This document shows, in pieces, positions 1 to 4,966 of a stretch of DNA of 7,741 bases (position 1 is its first letter; every line of letters begins with the position of its first letter). Below the pieces are notes generated by a model. It saw only the letters and a program-made list of their open reading frames with translations. It searched no databases and was not told where the DNA came from. The stretch is from an uncultured Eubacteriales bacterium (GTDB taxonomy: Bacteria > Bacillota > Clostridia > Oscillospirales > Oscillospiraceae): assembly GCA_902475855.1 (NCBI GenBank), contig CABSBF010000077.1:1-7741 (forward strand), given 5' to 3'. Made by a program: the position numbers and the translations under genes.

Positions 1-324
1 CTTATGGCAGCCGGTGGGGAACCACTTGCCGGACATGGCGATGATGCGGCAGGGAACGCCGGACAGCTCACTGGGAATCTCAACATAGTTGGGAACCGCC
101 TGGAACAGGCCTCCCTCTTCCTTTGCCTCATTTTTCCAGGTGATACGGAACAGGTTGACGGGATCGACGTCCCACAGGCCCGTATGCGAGAGCTTTTCCT
201 TGATCTTTCCGGGAATCAGGTCGGGGTTCTGCATCTGCGCGATGGTCGGGATAATAATGTTGTTTTCCTTGGCCTTCTGGATATTGTGTGCAAGGCCCTC
301 CTTGTTGATGCGAAGATCAATCAT
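1..324 (-). CDS. Fold-type II PLP-dependent enzyme, N-terminal 108 codons (runs off left edge)
   Basis: This is the start of a pyridoxal-phosphate enzyme of the cysteine synthase/threonine synthase-like fold (type II), resembling clostridial proteins annotated only as PLP-dependent protein subunit beta. ATG at 324 has an AGGAGG site at 333-338 spaced 8 nt. The product begins MIDLRINKEGLAHNI and has a leader region (residues 1-60) with GLWDVDPVNLFRITWKN. It then reaches WFPTGCHK (residues 101-108), where PTGCHK matches the PTGSFK-type PLP loop, so Lys108 should be the Schiff-base lysine. That lysine is the last codon in the window. The start overlaps the regulator's stop by 8 nt, so the two are probably co-transcribed and translationally coupled. 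The motif differs from what I recall for E. coli YgeX (diaminopropionate ammonia-lyase, NAFK motif), so it is not an obvious orthologue. By context it may act on the amino acid released by the divergent YgeY/YgeW enzymes, for example as an ammonia-lyase; substrate and reaction are unknown. Confidence 0.82.
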   Translation of the reverse strand, partial: MIDLRINKEGLAHNIQKAKENNIIIPTIAQMQNPDLIPGKIKEKLSHTGLWDVDPVNLFRITWKNEAKEEGGLFQAVPNYVEIPSELSGVPCRIIAMSGKWFPTGCHK

Positions 325-970
325 TGCTTTTTCCTCCTGTTTTTACATCTAGATATGAATATAGTGTATACTTGGAAATGCCGAAATGAGATGCAATTTT
401 ATCGCCGGATTTGGTGATCAGCAGTGCGCCATGCTCATTGAGGAAGCGAATCGCACGAACCTTGTCTTCTTTCGTCATCATGGACACAGGCTTGCCGACC
501 AGGCGATCGGACTGGTCGATCAGGTCGTCCAGCAGATCGTTGACATTGTGTGTGATGCGCGCGGGGGGCTCCTTGTCGGCGGTCGCAGAGGTCAGAAGAT
601 GGAGCGACTGCTCCGCCATCACGAGGGTAGAAATATCAAAATTGATACAGAAGATCGCTGCAACCTTCCCCTCGTCATCACGGATATAGACGGAGGAGGA
701 TTTCAGCAGTTTCCCATCCGGGGTGCGGGTCAGGTAGCACAGATGATCCTGTGGATTGCCATCCGACTTGCTGAGCTGCTCCAGAACTACCTGTGAGGGG
801 CCGTCTCCCAGCTTGCGTCCGGAAATATGGCCGTTTTCAATCGCACAAATCGACCGCTGCGTGCTGTGCTCCGAAATCTCATGAACGACAACTTCGCAAT
901 TGCTGCCAAACTGTGCCGCAACCCCTTTGGCGATATGCCGCAGGGCGTCGAGTTCGCTCTTTTTGAGCAT
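317..970 (-). CDS. YheO-type PAS/HTH transcriptional regulator
   Basis: This is a cytoplasmic DNA-binding regulator of 217 residues, the usual size for the YheO/DauR family. Residues about 7-118 form the YheO-like PAS domain: FGSNCEVVVHEI near residues 21-32, then SSSVYIRDDEGKVAAIFCINFD near 91-112. Residues about 143-210 form the C-terminal YheO helix-turn-helix, with the helix-turn-helix around KIASHFGISKYTLYSYL (191-207). The start at 970 is chosen because GGAGAGGAG (978-986) lies 7 nt upstream. An in-frame ATG at 991 would add 7 residues but abuts a palindrome and lacks a well-spaced ribosome binding site. The last codons overlap the start of the PLP gene. The gene is divergent from ygeY across a 209-bp gap holding two promoters, the usual layout for a local regulator of both transcripts. 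YheO-family regulators such as DauR often sit beside amino acid catabolism genes. The ligand is unknown; a ureido compound or amino acid from the pathway is a guess. Confidence 0.92.
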   Translation of the reverse strand: MLKKSELDALRHIAKGVAAQFGSNCEVVVHEISEHSTQRSICAIENGHISGRKLGDGPSQVVLEQLSKSDGNPQDHLCYLTRTPDGKLLKSSSVYIRDDEGKVAAIFCINFDISTLVMAEQSLHLLTSATADKEPPARITHNVNDLLDDLIDQSDRLVGKPVSMMTKEDKVRAIRFLNEHGALLITKSGDKIASHFGISKYTLYSYLDVKTGGKSND

Positions 971-986
971 ATATCCGCTCCTCTCC
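971..986 (-). promoter_or_regulatory. Ribosome binding site that decides the regulator start
   Basis: On the minus strand GGAGAGGAG (986 to 978) is followed by 7 nt and ATG at 970. The competing upstream ATG at 991 has only AGAGG more than 20 nt away, with the 992-1010 palindrome between. This supports initiation at 970. Confidence 0.75.
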
Positions 987-991
987 GTCAT

Positions 992-1010
992 CGAAAAGCC
1001 AGGCTTTTCG
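992..1010. promoter_or_regulatory. Perfect 19-bp palindrome in the regulator leader (operator or leader hairpin)
   Basis: CGAAAAGCCAGGCTTTTCG consists of two perfect 9-bp arms around a single central A. It lies just downstream of the predicted minus-strand promoter (about +13 to +31) and 22 bp before the chosen start codon. The odd, one-base centre suits a dimeric DNA-binding protein better than an RNA hairpin, which needs a larger loop, but the inner pairs could open to form a stem. The half-site GCTTTTC recurs at 1060-1066, just outside the minus-strand -35. Autoregulation by the YheO-type protein is the simplest idea; this is inference. Confidence 0.5.
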
Positions 1011-1029
1011 CGCCTCTTTTTACATCCCT

Positions 1030-1057
1030 ATCATAGCACATTTTTTATAGAAATCAA
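1030..1057 (-). promoter_or_regulatory. Predicted sigma-A promoter for the regulator-PLP enzyme transcript
   Basis: Read on the minus strand, TTGATT (1057 to 1052) is the -35 and TATGAT (1035 to 1030) the -10, with a 16-bp spacer. A TGC immediately before the -10 makes it an extended -10. Transcription would start near 1023, giving a leader of about 50 nt that contains the 992-1010 palindrome. The -10 matches consensus at 5 of 6 bases and the -35 at 4 of 6. Confidence 0.6.
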
Positions 1058-1096
1058 TTGCTTTTCAAAAAATTTTTTAGTTTTATAAAAATTTGT

Positions 1097-1124
1097 TTGA
1101 CATCTGGAATAGTTATGCTAATAT
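1097..1124 (+). promoter_or_regulatory. Predicted sigma-A promoter for ygeY-ygeW-carbamate kinase
   Basis: A perfect -35 TTGACA (1097-1102) is followed by 16 bp and TAATAT (1119-1124), again preceded by TGC (extended -10). The stretch before the -35 is very AT-rich, with AAAAAATTTTTT (1067-1078) and TTTTATAAAA (1081-1090), and could act as an UP element or a bent binding region. The predicted start near 1131 leaves a leader of about 49 nt before ygeY. The two divergent -35 boxes are 39 bp apart, so one bound regulator could affect both. Confidence 0.7.
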
Positions 1125-1134
1125 AGAGGTGTAA

Positions 1135-1147
1135 CCGCAATCTGCGG
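1135..1147 (+). promoter_or_regulatory. Small inverted repeat at the 5' end of the ygeY leader
   Basis: CCGCA-ATC-TGCGG is a perfect 5-bp inverted repeat with a 3-nt centre, placed a few bases after the predicted transcription start. It could be an operator half-site pair or a 5'-end hairpin that protects the mRNA. It is short enough to be chance. Confidence 0.3.
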
Positions 1148-1179
1148 GCAGGCATGAATATAATTATGGAGGGTACATC

Positions 1180-2577
1180 ATGGATTTTGAAGCAATCAAG
1201 AAAGCCGCGGAAGGCTACCGTGCAGACATGAGCCGTTTCCTTCGCGACATGATCGCCATCCCCAGTGAGAGCTGCGAGGAAAAAGGCGTCGTCATGTGTA
1301 TCAAGGCCGAAATGGAAAAGCTCGGATATGACAAAGTCGAGATTGATAAGCTGGGCAATGTCATCGGCTGGATGGGCCACGGTAAGAAGATCATCGCCAT
1401 TGACTCCCACATTGATACCGTCGGCATCGGCAACATTGAAAACTGGACTGCCGACCCCTATAAGGGCTACGAAACCGACACAATCATCTACGGCCGCGGC
1501 GGTTCCGATCAGGAAGGCGGCATGGCCTCCGCTACCTACGGCGCCAAGATCATGAAGGATCTCGGTCTCATTCCGGACGATTACAAGATCATGGTCGTCG
1601 GTTCCGTGCAGGAAGAAGACTGCGACGGCATGTGCTGGCAGTCCATCGTCAACGAATACTTCAACGGTCCGGAGGACGCCCGCAGCCAGATTGAATTCGT
1701 CATCTCCACCGAGCCGACAGACGGCGGCATCTATCGCGGTCATCGCGGCCGTATGGAGATCCGCGTCGATATGCACGGCGTTTCCTGCCACGGCTCTGCT
1801 CCCGAGCGCGGCGACAACGCCATCCACAAGATGGCCGAGGTGCTGCTGAACGTCCGCGACCTCAACGAGAATCCCGCCGACGGCTCCACCGAGATCAACG
1901 GCCTTGTGAAGATGCTGGATCCCAAGTTCAACCCCGAGCACTATGAGGACGCCCGCTTCCTGGGCCGGGGCACCTGCACCACCAGCCAGATCTTCTACAC
2001 CTCTCCCTCCCGCTGCGCCGTGGCCGACTCCTGCGCCATCTCCATCGACCGCCGCATGACCGCCGGCGAGACCTACCAGTCCTGCCTGAAGGAGATCGAG
2101 GATCTGCCCGCCTGCAAGAAGTATGCCAAGGACGTCAAGGTTTCCATGTATATGTACGACCGTCCCGCATGGACCGGCCATGTCTATGAGACCGAGTGCT
2201 TCTTCCCGACCTGGATCAACAAGGCCTCTGCGCCGCACGTCCAGGCTCTGGTCGACGCGCACCATGCCCTGTGGGGCGAGAACCGTCTGTGGGCCGACGA
2301 GACTGCCAAGGCCAAGCGCGAGGGCCGTCCGCTGACCGACAAGTGGACCTTCTCCACCAACGGCGTTTCCATCCAGGGCCGCTACGGCATCCCCTGCGTT
2401 GGCTTCGGCCCCGGCGCCGAGTCTCAGGCACACGCCCCCAACGAGATCACCTGGAAGCAGGATCTGGTCGTCTGCGCCGCGCTGTACGCAGCTGTTCCCA
2501 TGCTCTATAAGCCCGAGAACAAGGACGGCTCCGCCACCTCCTTCCGTCAGGAGCTCACCGGCAACGACATCAAGTAA
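1180..2577 (+). CDS. ygeY: YgeY-family M20 metallohydrolase (ureido/amide hydrolase or deacylase)
   Basis: This is a 465-residue cytoplasmic zinc-type amidohydrolase of the M20/ArgE/DapE clan, YgeY family, which is linked to selenium-dependent purine catabolism clusters. The M20 metal and catalytic residues are visible. SHIDT gives His77 and catalytic Asp79. GRGGSDQEGG gives the bridging Asp110. QEED gives general base Glu145 and ligand Glu146. STEPTD gives Glu178. ESQAHAPNE gives the last ligand, His418. The lid/dimerisation domain (about 185-330) contains GHRGRMEIRVDMHGVSCHGS with His204. ATG at 1180 is preceded by GGAGG (1168-1172). At 465 residues it is longer than the roughly 400 I recall for E. 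coli YgeY; the extra length may lie partly around 364-388. It is first in a three-gene plus-strand unit under the 1097-1124 promoter. Its likely role is to hydrolyse an amide or ureido bond in a purine-derived intermediate before or after YgeW; the substrate is not visible in the sequence. Confidence 0.94.
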   Translation: MDFEAIKKAAEGYRADMSRFLRDMIAIPSESCEEKGVVMCIKAEMEKLGYDKVEIDKLGNVIGWMGHGKKIIAIDSHIDTVGIGNIENWTADPYKGYETDTIIYGRGGSDQEGGMASATYGAKIMKDLGLIPDDYKIMVVGSVQEEDCDGMCWQSIVNEYFNGPEDARSQIEFVISTEPTDGGIYRGHRGRMEIRVDMHGVSCHGSAPERGDNAIHKMAEVLLNVRDLNENPADGSTEINGLVKMLDPKFNPEHYEDARFLGRGTCTTSQIFYTSPSRCAVADSCAISIDRRMTAGETYQSCLKEIEDLPACKKYAKDVKVSMYMYDRPAWTGHVYETECFFPTWINKASAPHVQALVDAHHALWGENRLWADETAKAKREGRPLTDKWTFSTNGVSIQGRYGIPCVGFGPGAESQAHAPNEITWKQDLVVCAALYAAVPMLYKPENKDGSATSFRQELTGNDIK

Positions 2578-2593
2578 GCAATTTGTGCTGTAG

Positions 2594-2615
2594 GGGCGGA
2601 CGACTCTGTCCGCCC
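2594..2615. repeat. GC-rich intergenic hairpin, REP-like
   Basis: GGGCGGAC (2594-2601), a 6-nt loop, and GTCCGCCC (2608-2615) form a perfect 8-bp stem in the 88-bp ygeY-ygeW gap. There is no T-tract after it, so it is not a classical terminator. The context GTAGGGGCGGAC...GTCCGCCCG resembles short dispersed palindromes I recall from Oscillospiraceae genomes. It may limit read-through or stabilise the upstream mRNA. Confidence 0.5.
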
Positions 2616-2665
2616 GGCACATCAGAAAGAAATACGCATACGATAATATTTTAAGGAGAAAGAAC

Positions 2666-3859
2666 ATGAGCAAAACTGTTGAACTGGCAAGACATCTTGA
2701 GAAGCTCCACATCAACAATATGTATAAGACCGACTTCTACTGGACCTGGGACAAGACCGACGACGAGATCGACGCTGTCTTTACTGTAGCCGACGCTCTG
2801 CGCGATCTGCGTGAGCGCAACAAGTCCACGAAGATCTTCAACTCCGGTCTGGGCATCTCCCTGTTCCGCGACAACTCCACCCGTACCCGCTTCTCCTTCG
2901 CCTCCGCCTGCAACTTCCTCGGCCTCGAGGAGCAGGTCCTCGACGAGAAGAAGTCCCAGATTGCCCATGGCGAGACGGTCCGTGAGACAGCCAACATGGT
3001 CTCCTTCATGGCTGACGTCATCGGCATCCGCGACGATATGTACATCCATCAGGGCCACGAGTACCAGAAGACGTTCATGGACGCTCTGGAAGAGGGCTAC
3101 CGCGACGGCATCCTCGAGCAGCGTCCGACGCTCGTCAACCTGCAGTGCGACGTCGACCATCCGACGCAGTGCATGGCCGATATGCTGCACGTCATCCACT
3201 ACTTCGGCGGCGTGGAGAACCTGAAGGGCAAGAAGGTTGCCATGACCTGGGCCTACTCCCCCAGCTATGGCAAACCGCTGTCCGTCCCGCAGGGCGTCAT
3301 CGGCCTGTTCACCCGCTTCGGCATGGACGTCACGCTGGCACATCCGGAGGGCTATGACGTATTCCCCGAGGTCGAGGAAATCGCCCGCAAGAACTGCGAG
3401 AAATACGGTTCCAAGTTCCACAAGACCAACGACATGAAGGAAGCTTTCCAGGATGCAGACATCGTCTATCCTAAGTCCTGGGCTCCGTTCAAGGCCATGG
3501 AAGAGCGCTCTGCCCTGTATGTCAAGGGTGACCAGAAGGGCATCGACGAGCTGGAGAAGAAGCTGCTGGCGCAGAACGCCGAGCACAAAGACTGGACTTG
3601 CTCCGAAGAAATGATGAAGCTGACCAAGGATGGCAAGGCGCTGTATCTGCACTGCCTGCCCGCCGACATCAGCGGACTGAGCTGCCCCGAGGGCGAAGTC
3701 GACAACTCCGTGTTTGACCGCTACCTCGTTCCTCTGTACAAGCAGGCTTCCTTCAAGCCTTATATCATCGCGGCCATGATCTTCATGTCCCAGGTGAAGG
3801 ATCCCGTCAGCACGCTGATGGCGCTCGACGCATCCGACAATAAGCGCAAAATGTTCTGA
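2666..3859 (+). CDS. ygeW: Knotted carbamoyltransferase YgeW
   Basis: This is a 397-residue cytoplasmic aspartate/ornithine carbamoyltransferase superfamily enzyme of the YgeW subgroup, at the family's usual length. The N-terminal carbamoyl-phosphate domain carries FRDNSTRTRFSF, with the phosphate-binding S71-T72-R73-T74-R75. DHPTQ follows (D164-Q168, the superfamily HPTQ loop). TWAYSPSYGKPLSVPQG (194-210) is the region expected to form the knot in this subgroup. The C-terminal domain carries HCLPAD (H329-D334, equivalent to the HCLPA loop of ornithine carbamoyltransferases). ATG at 2666 has AAGGAG (2653-2658) 7 nt upstream. With carbamate kinase next, the natural direction is phosphorolysis of a ureido compound to carbamoyl phosphate plus an amine. 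In purine catabolism the proposed substrate is a ureidopropionate such as 2,3-diureidopropionate. Subgroup assignment is firm; the substrate is inferred. Confidence 0.96.
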   Translation: MSKTVELARHLEKLHINNMYKTDFYWTWDKTDDEIDAVFTVADALRDLRERNKSTKIFNSGLGISLFRDNSTRTRFSFASACNFLGLEEQVLDEKKSQIAHGETVRETANMVSFMADVIGIRDDMYIHQGHEYQKTFMDALEEGYRDGILEQRPTLVNLQCDVDHPTQCMADMLHVIHYFGGVENLKGKKVAMTWAYSPSYGKPLSVPQGVIGLFTRFGMDVTLAHPEGYDVFPEVEEIARKNCEKYGSKFHKTNDMKEAFQDADIVYPKSWAPFKAMEERSALYVKGDQKGIDELEKKLLAQNAEHKDWTCSEEMMKLTKDGKALYLHCLPADISGLSCPEGEVDNSVFDRYLVPLYKQASFKPYIIAAMIFMSQVKDPVSTLMALDASDNKRKMF

Positions 3860-3870
3860 TTGCAATCCAT

Positions 3871-3894
3871 CGGGGTGGGGCCTGCCCCACCCCG
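3871..3894. repeat. Strong GC hairpin between ygeW and carbamate kinase
   Basis: CGGGGTGGGG (3871-3880), CCTG, and CCCCACCCCG (3885-3894) form a perfect 10-bp stem 11 nt after the ygeW stop. What follows is AAATTTATGG, not a real T-tract, so termination would be partial at best. It probably attenuates or stabilises rather than ends the transcript, since the carbamate kinase gene has no obvious promoter of its own. Confidence 0.6.
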
Positions 3895-3901
3895 AAATTT
3901 A

Positions 3902-3921
3902 TGGAAGCGCTGGTGCTTCCA
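3902..3921. repeat. Second small hairpin just before the carbamate kinase ribosome binding site
   Basis: TGGAAGC (3902-3908), a 6-nt loop, and GCTTCCA (3915-3921) pair perfectly over 7 bp, ending 6 nt before the AGAGG site at 3928-3932. Its place could shield or space the ribosome binding site of the next gene. It may also simply be part of the intergenic repeat with the 3871-3894 stem. Confidence 0.4.
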
Positions 3922-3941
3922 AAATAAAGAGGTATAGTAAT

Positions 3942-4871
3942 ATGGGCAAAAGAATCGTCATCGCTCTGGGCGGCAACGCACTGGGCAGCACTCCCTATGA
4001 GCAGCTTGCACTCGTCACCGAAACCGCGAAGCCCATCGTTGACCTGATCGAGCAGGGCAACGAGGTCATCATCGCCCACGGCAACGGCCCGCAGGTCGGC
4101 ATGATCAATCTCGGCATGGCCACCGCCGCCGAGGCAAAGGCCATCAAGTCCGATATGCCCTTCCCGGAATGCGGTGCAATGAGTCAGGGCTACATTGGCT
4201 ACCATCTTCAGAACGCCATCGGCAATGAGCTGGCTGCACGCGGCATGAAGAAGGATGTCGCAACAATCGTCACGCAGGTGCTCGTCGATGAAAACGACCC
4301 TGCATTCCAGAATCCGACCAAGCCCGTCGGCGCGTTCTATGACAAAGAAACCGCCGAGCGCATTGCAAAAGAAAAGGGCTATACCATGGTAGAGGATGCC
4401 GGCCGCGGCTACCGTCAGGTCGTTCCCTCTCCGAAGCCTATCGACGTCATTGAAAAGAATACCGTCAATGCCCTGATCAAGGATGGCTGCGTCGTCATCA
4501 CCGTGGGCGGCGGCGGCATTCCCGTCGTGCGTCGAGGCGGCAAGCTCTATGGTACTCCTGCTGTCATTGACAAGGACTTCGCCTCGGCAAAGCTGGCCGA
4601 ATTGGTACACGCGGACGCGTTGGTTATTCTGACCGCCGTTGACCGTGTCTGTATCAACTGGGGCAAGCCGAATCAGCAGAGTCTGGCAGAAATGAGCGTT
4701 GCAGAAGCAGAAACTTACTGCGGCGAGGGTCACTTCGCCCCCGGCTCCATGCTGCCGAAGGTCAAGGCAGCCATTTCCTTCGCCAAGACTGGCGGCACCG
4801 CCATTATCGCCTCTCTGGAAAATGCCGGCAAGGCCGTCAAAGGTGAGTCCGGTACCGTCGTGCATCAGTAA
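3942..4871 (+). CDS. arcC: Carbamate kinase (ArcC/YqeA family)
   Basis: This cytoplasmic amino acid kinase-fold enzyme converts carbamoyl phosphate and ADP to ATP and carbamate, which decays to ammonia and CO2. Its 309 residues are normal for the family. The motifs are IALGGNALG (7-15), AHGNGPQVG (45-53), MSQGYIGYHLQNAI (80-93), VTVGGGGIPVV (187-197), VIDKDFASAKLA (208-219), LTAVDRVCINWGKPNQ (230-245) and PGSMLPKVKAA (267-277). ATG at 3942 has AGAGG (3928-3932) 9 nt upstream. It is third in the plus-strand unit, 82 bp after ygeW, and is followed by an intrinsic terminator. Without an arginine deiminase or ornithine carbamoyltransferase beside it, its carbamoyl phosphate should come from YgeW, making this the ATP-yielding step. 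By context it matches the yqeA-type kinase of E. coli purine catabolism clusters more than the arginine deiminase ArcC, though the two cannot be told apart from motifs alone. Confidence 0.96.
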   Translation: MGKRIVIALGGNALGSTPYEQLALVTETAKPIVDLIEQGNEVIIAHGNGPQVGMINLGMATAAEAKAIKSDMPFPECGAMSQGYIGYHLQNAIGNELAARGMKKDVATIVTQVLVDENDPAFQNPTKPVGAFYDKETAERIAKEKGYTMVEDAGRGYRQVVPSPKPIDVIEKNTVNALIKDGCVVITVGGGGIPVVRRGGKLYGTPAVIDKDFASAKLAELVHADALVILTAVDRVCINWGKPNQQSLAEMSVAEAETYCGEGHFAPGSMLPKVKAAISFAKTGGTAIIASLENAGKAVKGESGTVVHQ

Positions 4872-4885
4872 ATCCGCATTAGTAT

Positions 4886-4921
4886 AACCTCGCAGTGAAT
4901 GCTCACTGCGAGGTTTCTTGT
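4886..4921 (+). terminator. Intrinsic terminator of the ygeY-ygeW-carbamate kinase unit
   Basis: AACCTCGCAGTGA (4886-4898), loop ATGC, and TCACTGCGAGGTT (4903-4915) form a perfect 13-bp stem followed by TTTCTTGT. It starts 14 nt after the carbamate kinase stop, as expected for a Rho-independent terminator. Confidence 0.9.
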
Positions 4922-4952
4922 ATTATGGTGTGAAGTATGATATTATGGCAAG

Positions 4953-4966
4953 AAGGAGGCGATGCC
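4953..4966 (+). promoter_or_regulatory. Ribosome binding site that decides the lipase start
   Basis: AAGGAGG (4953-4959) is 7 nt from ATG 4967. The in-frame ATG at 4937 would lie upstream of this site and has none of its own. A weak promoter may lie just before it, TTGTAT (4919-4924), 16 bp, then TATTAT (4941-4946), but that would leave a very short leader. Confidence 0.75.

Noticed and set aside
4..796. Plus-strand open frames of about 90-140 codons opposite the PLP enzyme and regulator
   Set aside because: The minus-strand genes explain the region, with ribosome binding sites, overlap and domains. The plus-strand products resemble nothing.
971..991. Upstream ATG at 991 as the regulator start
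   Set aside because: It adds seven residues but has no well-spaced ribosome binding site and abuts the palindrome; ATG 970 has GGAGAGGAG at 7 nt.
1125..1179. Possible riboswitch or leader peptide ahead of ygeY
   Set aside because: The leader is only about 50 nt with a 5-bp hairpin, too small for a purine riboswitch or T-box. The ATG at 1154 opens only a short frame overlapping ygeY out of phase.
2594..2615. Intrinsic terminator between ygeY and ygeW
   Set aside because: The stem is strong but followed by GGCACATCAG with no T-tract, and ygeW shows no convincing promoter of its own.
1054..2718. A 554-codon open frame on the minus strand covering all of ygeY
   Set aside because: It is antisense to a motif-complete M20 hydrolase. 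Its product is a low-complexity G/V/A/D-rich string with no recognisable domain, as expected from the complement of C-ending codons.
2651..3865. A 404-codon minus-strand open frame over ygeW
   Set aside because: It is a mirror of the carbamoyltransferase codon bias, with no family motif and no independent expression signal.
3807..4865. A 352-codon minus-strand open frame over the carbamate kinase gene
   Set aside because: It is antisense to a well-conserved kinase and shows no domain; its length comes from codon bias.
4937..4966. Ten-codon N-terminal extension of the lipase from ATG 4937
   Set aside because: The AAGGAGG site lies inside this segment and is correctly spaced for ATG 4967 only.
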